From contig JANQDY010000192.1 of the NCBI GenBank assembly GCA_028278625.1, positions 1-60,185 on the forward strand: a DNA stretch of 60,185 nt, read 5' to 3'. The translations under genes were made by a program, and so were the position numbers. Positions 35,821-44,238 of the stretch are shown piece by piece (position 1 is the stretch's first letter; each line of letters opens with the position of its first letter). This stretch comes from Thermodesulfobacteriota bacterium. GTDB taxonomy: Bacteria; Desulfobacterota; DSM-4660; Desulfatiglandales; Desulfatiglandaceae. The notes under the pieces are model-generated. The model did no database searches. It saw only the letters and a program-made list of their open reading frames with translations, and was not told the DNA's origin.

Positions 35821-36529
35821 AGCGGAAAACCTTTTCGTCTTTTATGGCGGCGTAAGAGCCCTCAAGGACGTGACGCTCAATGTTCACCGGAAGGGGATCA
35901 CCGCCTTTATCGGCGCAAACGGCGCGGGTAAATCGACCCTTTTGAAAGCCTTTGCAGGTGTTACAAGGGCGGCCCAAGGCCACATCCGGTTTGAGAGCCA
36001 ATCCATAAAGGGACTTTCCACCGCCGCAATTGTCAAAAGAGGATTGTGCCTGGTACCGGAAGGCCGGCAACTCTTTACCAGTCTCACTGTTTTGGACAAT
36101 CTGACCCTGGGGGCCTATCTTCTATACCGGCGCAAAGGACGCAGGAACGTCAACAAACATCTCGAAGCCGTCTATGAACTATTCCCGAGGCTTAAAGAAC
36201 GTTCCGCTCAGATTTCGGGCACCTTGTCCGGTGGTGAACAGCAGATGGTTTCCATCGGTCGGGCACTCATGGGACAGCCGAAACTGCTCATGCTGGATGA
36301 ACCGTCCATGGGCCTTGCGCCCCTGGTCGTCAATGAAATCATGCAGACGCTTTTGCGGCTCAACATGGGCGGCACCGCCGTTTTGCTGGTTGAACAAAAT
36401 GCCAGGGCTGCACTCAGAATCAGCCGTTTCGCCTATGTCATGGAGACAGGCCGCGTGGTTCGAAAGGGAAAAGCCCAAGACCTTCTAAATGATGCCGCCA
36501 TCATCACGGATTATCTGGGAGGCCGATAG
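35801..36529 (+). CDS. livF: ABC transporter ATP-binding protein LivF-type (module 2)
   Basis: A 242-aa ATPase overlapping the end of livG by about 20 bp; ATGs at 35801, 35807 and 35813 are all possible starts, the true one cannot be fixed. Walker A GANGAGKSTLLKA, LivF-type LVPEGRQLFTSLTVLDNLTLGAY, signature LSGGEQQMVSIGRALM, Walker B LMLDEPSMGLAPLVV, and LVEQNARAALRI. Followed 47 bp later by the methyltransferase gene on the same strand. Confidence 0.93.
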   Translation: MKMPMLEAENLFVFYGGVRALKDVTLNVHRKGITAFIGANGAGKSTLLKAFAGVTRAAQGHIRFESQSIKGLSTAAIVKRGLCLVPEGRQLFTSLTVLDNLTLGAYLLYRRKGRRNVNKHLEAVYELFPRLKERSAQISGTLSGGEQQMVSIGRALMGQPKLLMLDEPSMGLAPLVVNEIMQTLLRLNMGGTAVLLVEQNARAALRISRFAYVMETGRVVRKGKAQDLLNDAAIITDYLGGR

Positions 36530-36576
36530 AGAAAGGATTTACCTGTTATATTTCTGTTTGAATGGGAGAAAGCGGG

Positions 36577-38178
36577 ATGATTATTATCGGTGAAAAAATA
36601 AACGGGACCCGGGAAAACGTATCCCGGGCCATACGGGATCGAAACCGGCAGGTGATTGAAAACCTGGCCCTTTCGCAAACAGCATGGGGGACGGATTATC
36701 TGGATGTCAACGCCGGAACCCACCCGGATCAGGAACCAGAGGACATGGCCTGGCTGGTTGAAACCATCGAGAGGGTCACGGAAACCCCCCTTTGTCTTGA
36801 CAGTGCCAACCCCGAAGCCCTTTTGAGTGGCATCCGTTCGGCCGGCCGGCTCCCCATGATCAATTCGGTGAGCGGTGAAAAGGAACGGATTGAAGGGGTG
36901 CTCCCCATCGCCTGTAATCACGGTACCAACCTCATACTGCTGGCCTTGGATGACAAGGGCATTCCCCAAACCACCGGCCAGCGGTTGGCCATTGTCACCC
37001 GTTTGGTATCTCTAGCCCAACAGGGGGGACTTGGGGATGACCAGCTCTTTGTGGATCCCCTTGTCACCACCATCGCAACCCAGGCAAACAGCGGCAGCAT
37101 CGCCTTTGAAACCATTCGTGAAATCAGAGGGCAGTTTCCAAAGGTTCATATCACGTGCGGATTGAGTAATATCTCATTCGGCCAGCCATCGCGCAGCCTC
37201 ATCAACCAGGCGTTTGCGGCAATTGCGTTGGAAGCGGGTTTGGACAGCGCCATCCTGGATCCAATGGACCAGGGTCTCAGAAACATGATTCATAGCGCGG
37301 AACTGGTGCTGGGCAGGGACCCGGACTGCCTTCGCTATAATCAGGCCCATCGTGCAGGTATCATCGGACCACCAAGAGGGATTTCACAACAGGAAGCCGA
37401 AGCCATATCAAAAGCGCTCTTAAAGCTGCAGAACGCCCTTTCCGCATCGGGAATACTTCCCGCGGGCCAGTGGGACATTGCCCTGTCTGAAAGAACAGAC
37501 CCGTTGAAAGAGGCGGTCGACGCCAAAACTGACGAAGCGGGGGACACCATCGAGCAGCTCGTATCTTCCCTGGTTATGATGAAGCGGGACCGGGTGAATG
37601 AACTGACGGAACAACTTTTAAAAAGCGGGACCGACCCGCTCAAAATTCTAAATGCATCCAGGCGGGCCATGTCAGAAGTGGGACACCGTTTTGAAATAGA
37701 AGAATATTTCATTCCCGAACTCATTCTGGCCGGCAAAATGCTCAAAAGCATTGCGGAACAATTAAAACCCCACTTGGCTAAAACGGAGATTTCCGGTGAA
37801 AATAAGGGGCGAGTGCTCATCGGCACCGTTGCGGGAGATATTCACGATATCGGCAAGGACATCGTGGCCACCCTGCTGGAAGTGAATGGTTATGAGGTGA
37901 TGGATCTGGGTGTGGACGTACCAACAGACCGTTTTCTGGAAGCGATCAGAATCTTCCGGCCCCATGTGGTGGGGCTGAGCGGCTTTTTAACCCTTGTGTT
38001 CGATGCCATGAAAGAGACTGTTGCGGCCATTCGTAATGAAAGCACTAAAGAGATCCGAATAATGATCGGCGGAGGCCAGATTGATGACCAGGTAAAATCC
38101 TATACCGGTGCCGACGGTTACGGGAAGGATGCCATGGACGCCGTCAGGTTGTGTCGCGGGTGGATCGAGGAAGAATAA
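36577..38178 (+). CDS. Methyltetrahydrofolate:corrinoid methyltransferase fused to corrinoid protein
   Basis: A 533-aa two-module protein; the ATG at 36577 is favoured by GGGAGAAAGCGGG ahead and by the family start MIIIGEKINGT (an ATG 15 bp earlier is open). Residues ~1-265 are a pterin-binding TIM barrel of the AcsE/MetH type: DYLDVNAG, LCLDSANP, MINSVSGE, GLSNISFGQPSRSLINQAF. After a linker, residues ~310-395 form the helical cap and ~405-533 the cobalamin domain, with the lower-ligand motif GDIHDIGK (His423), LSGFLT and IGGG. Normally these are separate polypeptides (MT2 and CP) in demethylase systems. It should pass a methyl group from Co(III) to tetrahydrofolate, or the reverse. No reductive activator (RamA/RACo) is nearby. 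Confidence 0.9.
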   Translation: MIIIGEKINGTRENVSRAIRDRNRQVIENLALSQTAWGTDYLDVNAGTHPDQEPEDMAWLVETIERVTETPLCLDSANPEALLSGIRSAGRLPMINSVSGEKERIEGVLPIACNHGTNLILLALDDKGIPQTTGQRLAIVTRLVSLAQQGGLGDDQLFVDPLVTTIATQANSGSIAFETIREIRGQFPKVHITCGLSNISFGQPSRSLINQAFAAIALEAGLDSAILDPMDQGLRNMIHSAELVLGRDPDCLRYNQAHRAGIIGPPRGISQQEAEAISKALLKLQNALSASGILPAGQWDIALSERTDPLKEAVDAKTDEAGDTIEQLVSSLVMMKRDRVNELTEQLLKSGTDPLKILNASRRAMSEVGHRFEIEEYFIPELILAGKMLKSIAEQLKPHLAKTEISGENKGRVLIGTVAGDIHDIGKDIVATLLEVNGYEVMDLGVDVPTDRFLEAIRIFRPHVVGLSGFLTLVFDAMKETVAAIRNESTKEIRIMIGGGQIDDQVKSYTGADGYGKDAMDAVRLCRGWIEEE

Positions 38179-38241
38179 TTCCTGGAACCGATGTCTCTCC
38201 TGAAGGATCGGGGAAAAATCTACAAAGACGAGGCATGATTT

Positions 38242-39495
38242 ATGGAAAATGAGAATGCTCGGAAGTTTGAAGAAAGGGAAAAGCGCTTGCTCGATGCCAT
38301 CGCATTACGAGAGCCCGACCGCGTGCCCGTTGTACCGCTGTTTGCCTTTTTCAACTGTTATTACAGCGGTATCTCTCCAAAAGAAGCCTACACGGTTCCC
38401 GAAAGGGCCGTTCAGGCCTGGCGAAAAACCATCTACGACTTTGCACCCGATGCCACCTACAGCGTCAACTTCACCATATACTCCATGGATGAAGTGCTTT
38501 CCGGTCTCGATTTCAAAGCCATGAAATGGCCGGGTCACGGTGTTCCGGAAGACCAGTCCTTTCAGTTCGTTGAAAAAGAGTACATGAAAGAGGATGAGTA
38601 TGAAGCCCTGTTTTCAAATTCCGGAGATTTTTTTCTTCGCAAATTTCTGCCCCGTCTTGCGGGAAACCTTGAAGGGCTCTCAAAACTGCCGCCCCTTGAG
38701 ACCGCGGCACTGGGATATGTTTGGCCGTCTGTTTTGCCGGCACTGACGGATCCGGACATCATCAAAGCGCTGGAAACACTCATTCGAATGAGCAAAAAGC
38801 AGCTGGCATGGGCCAAAACCTTTGGCGCATTCGCACAGGAACTCAAAAGTGCCGGTTTTCCTTCCATCAAGGAACAGACCGTTTTGGCCCCTTACGACCT
38901 GGTGGCCGACAACCTTCGAGGCACCACCGGCGCTGCGACGGACCTCCTCCTTCAGCCGGAGAATCTCAAACGGGCGGTTGATCAGCTGGCCCCGTTCATG
39001 AGCCGCATTGGTGTTGGAGGCGCCAAGGCCAAGGGGAATCCCAGGGTCTTCATACCCCTGCACAAGGGGACCGACAGCTTCATGAGCCTGAAACAATTCA
39101 AGGAGTTCTACTGGCCGAGTCTTCAGCAACTGATTCTGGACCTGGTTGAAGGGGGTTGCACCCCCTATTTGCTCATTGAGGGGCTCTATAACACAAGGCT
39201 GGAAGTGATCCGTGACATACCCAAAGGGACCTGCATTTACCATTTCGAAGGCACCGATCTCATAAAGGCGAAAAAAGTACTGGGAGATACGGTCTGCCTC
39301 ATGGGAAACATTCCCAATTCCCTGCTGGCCACCGGGAGCGTGGATCAGGTAAAGGACCATACCAAAATGCTCATCGACACCTGCGGTCAAGGGGGTGGGT
39401 ACATCATGAGCGCCGGCGCTCTCATTGACCATGCCAGGCCTGAAAATATTGACGCGTGGATCAATACCACAAAGGAATACGGTAGGTACCATTAA
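38242..39495 (+). CDS. UroD-fold methyltransferase (MtaA/CmuA/MT1-like)
   Basis: A 417-aa protein of the uroporphyrinogen-decarboxylase superfamily, in the branch of corrinoid-linked methyltransferases: opening EKRLLDAIALREPDRVPVVP, and late CIYHFEGTDLIKAKKVLGDTVCLMGN, TCGQGGGYIMSAGALIDHARPENI. Zinc-dependent members use a His-x-Cys plus a distal Cys. Here the first is His334-Phe-Glu, and the remaining candidates are Cys352 and Cys381, so the metal site is altered or different. Placed right after the fused MT2-corrinoid gene, it is the likely MT1 that removes a methyl from the imported substrate. True haem biosynthesis function is unlikely. Last gene of the module 2 unit. Confidence 0.83.
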   Translation: MENENARKFEEREKRLLDAIALREPDRVPVVPLFAFFNCYYSGISPKEAYTVPERAVQAWRKTIYDFAPDATYSVNFTIYSMDEVLSGLDFKAMKWPGHGVPEDQSFQFVEKEYMKEDEYEALFSNSGDFFLRKFLPRLAGNLEGLSKLPPLETAALGYVWPSVLPALTDPDIIKALETLIRMSKKQLAWAKTFGAFAQELKSAGFPSIKEQTVLAPYDLVADNLRGTTGAATDLLLQPENLKRAVDQLAPFMSRIGVGGAKAKGNPRVFIPLHKGTDSFMSLKQFKEFYWPSLQQLILDLVEGGCTPYLLIEGLYNTRLEVIRDIPKGTCIYHFEGTDLIKAKKVLGDTVCLMGNIPNSLLATGSVDQVKDHTKMLIDTCGQGGGYIMSAGALIDHARPENIDAWINTTKEYGRYH

Positions 39496-39543
39496 CCCCG
39501 GAATGATTAATGGATGGACACCGGCCTGGCTTTTCACTGGGTC

Positions 39544-40581
39544 TCAGGCCGATGCAACACGCCGTTCAAACCCATTCTCAACCAGATTGCCATGGATGGC
39601 CCGCACCTGGGTGCACAGGCTTGCGAATTGCTCCGGATAGAGGGACTGTGGCCCATCGCTAAGAGCGTTTTCAGGCGCATGGTGGACCTCCACAATCAAT
39701 CCGTGGGCTTCCACGGCTACGCCCGCGCGGCTCAGGGGGATCACCTGATCCCGGCGGCCCGCAGCATGGCTGGGATCGATGATAATGGGGAGGTGGCTCT
39801 CTCTTTTAACCACCGGAACCGCTGACAGATCCAGTGTATTGCGACTGTGGTTCACAAAGGTGCGAACCCCCCTTTCACACAGGATCACCTCAGAATTTCC
39901 CTCGGCCAGGATGTATTCCGCCGCCATGAGCCACTCATCGATGGTTGCGGCGTACCCCCTTTTCAGCAGGACCGGCTTCTTGCACTGGCCCGCCCTTCTG
40001 AGCAGGCTGAAATTCTGCATATTTCGCGTCCCGATCTGGACGATGTCCGCGTATTCCTCAACCATATCGAAATTCTCATAATCAAGGACCTCCGTCACCA
40101 CCGGCATTCCGGTCCTGTCTCTCACCTTTGCCATGATTTTCAACCCTTCAAGACCGAGTCCCTGAAAAGAGTAGGGAGATGTTCGGGGCTTGAAGGCTCC
40201 GCCACGAAAGACCCGGGCCCCCGCCTCATGAACCAGATCCCCGATTGTCAGGGCCTGGGTCTCACTTTCGATGGCACAGGGACCGGCAATCATGGTGGGT
40301 TCCCCGCTTCCGATATGGACGTCCTTCACCGTTATGACCGTATCCTCCCGCTTAAACTCGCGGCTCACCAGTTTATAAGGTCGCGTTACCGGAATGGCCT
40401 CTTTGACCCCTTTCATGGCCAGAAACCTTGTGCCATCCACGGGCCCCTTGTTGTGCAGTATTCCGATGGACAGCCTTTCCCCACCGGGAATGGGCCGCGG
40501 TGTGTAGCCGTTCTCATTGACGGCATTCATTACCTGATCAATCTCCTCACCTGTTGCATCCCTGTGCATTACCAACAGCAT
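39544..40581 (-). CDS. aroF: 3-deoxy-7-phosphoheptulonate (DAHP) synthase, type I-beta
   Basis: A 345-aa enzyme that condenses phosphoenolpyruvate with erythrose-4-phosphate, the first step to aromatic amino acids. Residues 1-~75 are the ferredoxin-like N-terminal domain that gives feedback control by Tyr/Phe in the Thermotoga enzyme. The barrel shows MIAGPCAIES, FRGGAFKPRTSPYSFQGLG, VQIGTRNMQNF, PVLLKRG, ILCERGVRTF and IIDPSHAAGRRD (metal and substrate residues). GGAGGA lies 8 nt before the ATG. It is controlled by the attenuator in its leader. The C-terminal end is divergent from the family after the barrel only in length. Confidence 0.95.
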   Translation of the reverse strand: MLLVMHRDATGEEIDQVMNAVNENGYTPRPIPGGERLSIGILHNKGPVDGTRFLAMKGVKEAIPVTRPYKLVSREFKREDTVITVKDVHIGSGEPTMIAGPCAIESETQALTIGDLVHEAGARVFRGGAFKPRTSPYSFQGLGLEGLKIMAKVRDRTGMPVVTEVLDYENFDMVEEYADIVQIGTRNMQNFSLLRRAGQCKKPVLLKRGYAATIDEWLMAAEYILAEGNSEVILCERGVRTFVNHSRNTLDLSAVPVVKRESHLPIIIDPSHAAGRRDQVIPLSRAGVAVEAHGLIVEVHHAPENALSDGPQSLYPEQFASLCTQVRAIHGNLVENGFERRVASA

Positions 40582-40629
40582 TTCTTCATCCTCCCATGCA
40601 TCCTTTGTTTAAAATTCAGTCTTCCGACG

Positions 40630-40663
40630 AAAAAGGGGCCGGAAAAACCTTTTCCCCGACCCC
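40630..40663 (-). terminator. Second leader terminator of aroF
   Basis: On the transcribed strand GGGGTCGGGGAAAA pairs with TTTTTCCGGCCCC (13 pairs including G-U, 3-nt loop), followed by TTTTT at 40634-40630. It lies between the first terminator and the aroF ribosome site, so the leader holds two tandem intrinsic terminators. Confidence 0.75.
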
Positions 40664-40669
40664 TGAAAT

Positions 40670-40709
40670 AAAAAGGACCGTGGGCTCCCGGAGGGGCCCA
40701 CGGTCCTTT
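40670..40709 (-). terminator. First leader terminator (attenuator) of aroF
   Basis: A 14-bp perfect stem (AAAGGACCGTGGGC with its complement; 40672-40685 with 40696-40709), extended by two more G-C pairs past one mismatch, then TTTTTATTT on the minus strand. The GGACC in its 5' arm can instead pair with GGUCC at 40744-40748, the end of the leader-peptide coding region, giving a candidate antiterminator. Confidence 0.9.
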
Positions 40710-40737
40710 GATTCATTATGAATGGCAGTCGCCTAGC

Positions 40738-40821
40738 TTAACCGGACCTTACACCCCTTCCGAGCAGAAACCAGCGCCACCACCAAAAAAAGAACTTTCT
40801 TTTTACATTCCGATTTTTCAT
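40738..40821 (-). CDS. Phe/Trp-rich leader peptide of the aroF attenuator
   Basis: A 27-codon frame starting ATG at 40821. Its centre (residues 7-18) reads KRKFFFWWWRWF: four Phe and four Trp codons within nine positions, then LLGRGVRSG and TAA. A run like this is expected by chance extremely rarely and is the classic ribosome-stalling sensor of attenuators. GGGAG lies about 13 nt upstream of the start. When charged Phe- or Trp-tRNA is scarce the ribosome should stall here, free the antiterminator and allow aroF expression. This is inferred from architecture. Confidence 0.92.
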   Translation of the reverse strand: MKNRNVKRKFFFWWWRWFLLGRGVRSG

Positions 40822-40867
40822 TCCAGATACCAGCTCCCATAAACGGGCTCTTTATAAATGCAGGGCA

Positions 40868-40895
40868 ATTGTACAGAAAATGGATGGGATTGCAA
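40868..40895 (-). promoter_or_regulatory. Sigma-70-type promoter of the aroF leader
   Basis: TTGCAA-N16-TACAAT on the minus strand, about 45 bp upstream of the leader-peptide ATG. Spacing and -10 match are good, -35 moderate. Confidence 0.65.
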
Positions 40896-41239
40896 GGTTT
40901 TTTTGATGCAATTCAAAGGAAATTGGACCCCAGCCAAATTGGCCACTATCCCCGACGCATAATGGCCGTAATTGCTTCGGTCGGTTTAGGGGGACAAAAA
41001 ACGGTAATGCTCCCATCTGCTTTTCTCTGGCCCGCGGAAAAAAGACTTGAACTGACCACCTGTGGCAGTTATCATCCCTTTCATAAAGAAGACTGCGGTT
41101 CCTTATCGGGTATCTGTAAAGATCCGGCCAGCGATGTTGATTGCCAACCCATCCAGGGAGAATCTTTTAAGAGGCACTGAAGATAAGGAACCGGCTTGAA
41201 TTGAAAATCCGGAAGATTTGAGAAATACGGGAAAAAGCC
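40896..41239. other. Non-coding stretch between aroF leader and lipoprotein gene
   Basis: About 340 bp without a credible gene. A TTG-started frame (40869-41180) crosses the aroF leader promoter, has no ribosome site and no recognisable protein pattern. The promoter of the lipoprotein gene should be here but no good -35/-10 pair stands out. Confidence 0.5.
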
Positions 41240-42058
41240 ATGAAAAGAGCAAATATCATTATTTCGGTTGCACTTTTGTTATTGATGACATCGTGCCTCA
41301 CGGCGTCAAAGCAACCGGTGAGCGAGGGCCCATTTCAATCGGACATTTCAGATACGATCAACCGATTGAGTGGAAAACTCCCCGATCTGGTGGGGGGCAG
41401 CGGCAGGACCCAGGAGGGACCGGGCAACAGGAAAGCCATTCATATCCGAAGAACTTTTAAGAATTACAGCACCAAGAGAGAAGAAAAAAGGGATATTGCC
41501 GCCGAAAGGACGGAAATCCTGACGGCTTGTTGTTCAAATCAAAGGATCCGGAACTCCCTTGAAAAGGGGATCTCCCTTCATTTTGACTATTATGGGAAGA
41601 ACGGCCTGTTTGTCGCAACGACGGTTGTGAATAAAAATGCCTGTAAAAACCAGGCACTCGCACTGGCCTATGGCAAAGTGACAAACCGGGACGGGGTCTA
41701 TCTGGTTTATTCAAGCGGCATTGTCAAGGATACGAAAAACAATCTTGAATGGTTTGCGGGACCCGACAAAAACGTTACCTGGTACGAAGCCGACCGGTGG
41801 GTCAGAGGTTTGGATATTGCGGGCGGCGGCTGGCGGATGCCGACGCTCAAGGAGTTGGAAGGCCTTTACCGGAAAGGGGCCGGCTCCCGGAACATGACGC
41901 CCTTAATCAAAACCAGTGGATGGTGGGTCTGGTCCGGCGAAACCGTGGGAACCAAAGAGGCGAGAAGTTTCTCCTTCGGTCATGGTTTCAAAGGATGGAT
42001 TTTCAAAGGGAACTCCGCCAACGAACGGGTTTTTGCGGTGCGATCACGGGCAAATTAA
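41240..42058 (+). CDS. DUF1566-domain lipoprotein
   Basis: A 272-aa protein with a lipoprotein signal: ANIIISVALLLLMTSC, Cys19 as the lipidation site. The next ~140 residues match nothing I know. Residues ~150-270 are a DUF1566 (Lcl C-terminal) domain: VKDTKNNLEWF, TWYEADRWVRGLDIAGGGWRMPTLKEL, LIKTSGWWVWSGE, FAVRSR. Such domains are often found in envelope or surface proteins with a C-type-lectin-like fold. It lies 45 bp upstream of the MoxR gene on the same strand and may share its transcript. Confidence 0.83.
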   Translation: MKRANIIISVALLLLMTSCLTASKQPVSEGPFQSDISDTINRLSGKLPDLVGGSGRTQEGPGNRKAIHIRRTFKNYSTKREEKRDIAAERTEILTACCSNQRIRNSLEKGISLHFDYYGKNGLFVATTVVNKNACKNQALALAYGKVTNRDGVYLVYSSGIVKDTKNNLEWFAGPDKNVTWYEADRWVRGLDIAGGGWRMPTLKELEGLYRKGAGSRNMTPLIKTSGWWVWSGETVGTKEARSFSFGHGFKGWIFKGNSANERVFAVRSRAN

Positions 42059-42103
42059 CACGCTCACCTTAACGTATCCCAAGATGCCTTATGAAAAACC
42101 ATA

Positions 42104-43048
42104 ATGCCATTTGAATCCTCAAAAGCCCTTTCAGAAAACATCTCCAAGGTCATTATCGGGAAAACAGAAGCCATTGAATTGCTCCTGGTTGCGCTGATCG
42201 GCGGCGGTCATGTGCTGATTGAGGACGTTCCCGGTGTTGGAAAAACGCTGCTTGCCAAATCCCTTGCAAGAAGCATCGGCGGCCGGTTCAAACGCGTTCA
42301 ATTCACCCCTGACCTCCTTCCGGCCGATGTGACCGGCTTCAATATCTACGACCAGCAAATCGGGGCCTTCACTTTTCAACCGGGACCGGTAATGAGTAAC
42401 GTGCTGCTGGCGGATGAAATCAATCGGACAGTCCCCAGAACCCAGGCCAGTCTTCTGGAAAGTATGGAAGAGTACCAGGTCACGGTTGATGGTACGACTC
42501 GCAGACTCCCCGAGCCGTTTTTTGTCATGGCCACACAGAACCCCATTGAACTGGAAGGGACCTTTCCGCTGCCCGAAGCGCAGCTGGACCGATTCCTGCT
42601 CAGAATAAACCTCGGTTATCCCAACACCCTGGAAGAGATTGACATCATGGAACGATTCCAGGAGGAAGACCCGCTGGACAACCTGGAGCCGGTTGTTACA
42701 CCTGCCGATATCACGGCCATGCAGGAAGGTCGAAAAAGAATCAACGTGGCACGGCCAATCAAGCAATATATTGCCGAAATTGTGGATGCGACACGAAAGA
42801 GTGAACACCTCCGTTTCGGAGCCAGCCCCCGCGGTTCCCTTGCCCTGATGCGGTCTGCCCAGGCCCTTTGCGCCATTCGCGGCCGAGGCTACGTCACCCC
42901 GGATGACGTAAAGTTCCTTGCAGTGCCGGTTCTGGCCCATCGCCTGATCTTAAAGGAGCAGGAAAAACTGAAAGGGGGCACCAAAACAGCATTCCTTATG
43001 AGGCTTCTGGAAACCGTGCCGGTACCCGTCCATGAAAATCAGCCCTGA
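42104..43048 (+). CDS. MoxR-family AAA+ ATPase
   Basis: A 314-aa AAA+ protein: Walker A EDVPGVGKTLLAKSLA (about 38-53), FTPDLLPADVTGFNIYD, Walker B VLLADEINRTVPRTQASLLESMEE, sensor MATQNPIELEGTFPLPEAQLDRF and a C-terminal lid GASPRGSLALMRSAQALCAIRGRGYVTPDDVK. MoxR ATPases act as chaperones for maturation of protein complexes, commonly with DUF58/VWA partners. Here it overlaps the DUF58 gene by 17 bp, the usual pairing. Confidence 0.95.
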   Translation: MPFESSKALSENISKVIIGKTEAIELLLVALIGGGHVLIEDVPGVGKTLLAKSLARSIGGRFKRVQFTPDLLPADVTGFNIYDQQIGAFTFQPGPVMSNVLLADEINRTVPRTQASLLESMEEYQVTVDGTTRRLPEPFFVMATQNPIELEGTFPLPEAQLDRFLLRINLGYPNTLEEIDIMERFQEEDPLDNLEPVVTPADITAMQEGRKRINVARPIKQYIAEIVDATRKSEHLRFGASPRGSLALMRSAQALCAIRGRGYVTPDDVKFLAVPVLAHRLILKEQEKLKGGTKTAFLMRLLETVPVPVHENQP

Positions 43049-44237
43049 ATGGGAACCCAGAATCGAAGCCCTTCCCCAGGGCATTTTTTTCACCCTGTTT
43101 GTATTGTTCTTTGTGGCCCTGGCACTCTTTCTTGCCCTGCTGTTCCGGCAGTTTGAACTCACCCTCTTTGCCCTGACATTGCTTTTTCTGGCCGTGGGCT
43201 TGAAGATCTGGAGCCGATCCAGCACCAAAAACCTGTCGGTTCTGTTATCGGTCGATAAGCCGAGAGTGTTTCCGGATGAAAAAATTGATCTCCGTCTCAT
43301 GGTGGAGAACGGAAAACTCCTGCCGGTTTTTGTTCAAATCAGAATGCTTCTTCCCGAATCCCTGGCAGGTGACAAGGAAAACCTGGCTATTAAAAGGCAA
43401 TGCGGCGTTTTGTGGTACCAGAAAATACGCTTCCACCAGGGACTCTCACCCACCAGAAGAGGCGTCTTTAACTGCGGCACCCCGCAGCTGATCACGGGGG
43501 ATTTTTTCGGCTTCTTTCCGAGACCGGTCCGGACGCAGGAGTCCATTGACATACTGGTATTTCCACGGCTTATCGGGGTAAAACCCTTTCCCATCCTGAA
43601 CCGCATGCTCTTTGGCAAGAAGGCAGATTCGAGTCCCATCACTGATCCCATACACATTCTGGGAACCAGGGATTATAGAGCCTTCAGCTCTTCCAGAAAT
43701 ATCCACTGGAAGGCGACGGCCCGGTACCAAAAGCTCCAGGAGAAAATCTTTGAGGTATCGGAGCAGGAAAAGCTCTTCATGGTCCTTGAGGGGGACGGAT
43801 TCACTGATCACGAAGACGAAGCGGCTTTTGAAAAATCCATTAGTGCGATCGCATCGCTTTCAACCGAATTTGTTGGACGGCAGTATGCCGTCGGATTTCT
43901 GACAAACTGTAAAATCTATCAGCAGGCACCGAACGCTCTCCTACCGGAACGAAAAACGGCGCATCTTCCAAGACTCTTCCAGATGCTGGCAAAAATCACT
44001 TCTGATGTGACCTGTCCCTTGAACACCCTGCTCACCGAATCACCGCATCATTTTGACGGGGCATCCTGCCTCTGTTTTTCTTATGACCCCATATCTGCGG
44101 GATCCTTTCCGGCACAATCGAATCTGCAGGTCTCAAATATCATCTGCGGCCCCCGTAAAAGGGGATCGGAAACGGAAAAGGTTCAGATTTCCAGCTTTCG
44201 CTCCTGTTTACTGGAAGATATTTGCGAGGTGGGCTGA
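43032..44237 (+). CDS. DUF58-domain protein
   Basis: A 401-aa protein with two close membrane segments near the N-terminus (residues ~17-58: GIFFTLFVLFFVALALFLALLF and the next) and a DUF58 core around residues 215-260 (ILGTRDYRAFSSSRNIHWKATARYQKLQEKIFE), followed by a VWA-like region. It partners MoxR, on which it is translationally coupled. Function of the pair is not defined; cell-envelope assembly or stress is usual for the family. Confidence 0.9.
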   Translation: MKISPEWEPRIEALPQGIFFTLFVLFFVALALFLALLFRQFELTLFALTLLFLAVGLKIWSRSSTKNLSVLLSVDKPRVFPDEKIDLRLMVENGKLLPVFVQIRMLLPESLAGDKENLAIKRQCGVLWYQKIRFHQGLSPTRRGVFNCGTPQLITGDFFGFFPRPVRTQESIDILVFPRLIGVKPFPILNRMLFGKKADSSPITDPIHILGTRDYRAFSSSRNIHWKATARYQKLQEKIFEVSEQEKLFMVLEGDGFTDHEDEAAFEKSISAIASLSTEFVGRQYAVGFLTNCKIYQQAPNALLPERKTAHLPRLFQMLAKITSDVTCPLNTLLTESPHHFDGASCLCFSYDPISAGSFPAQSNLQVSNIICGPRKRGSETEKVQISSFRSCLLEDICEVG

Positions 44238-44238
44238 G

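Noticed and set aside
38680..39537. 285-aa minus-strand frame opposite the UroD-type gene
   Set aside because: Antisense to a conserved gene and without a protein-like pattern.
40869..41180. 103-aa TTG-started frame between aroF leader and lipoprotein gene
   Set aside because: Its start overlaps the aroF leader promoter, it has no ribosome site, and its composition is not protein-like.
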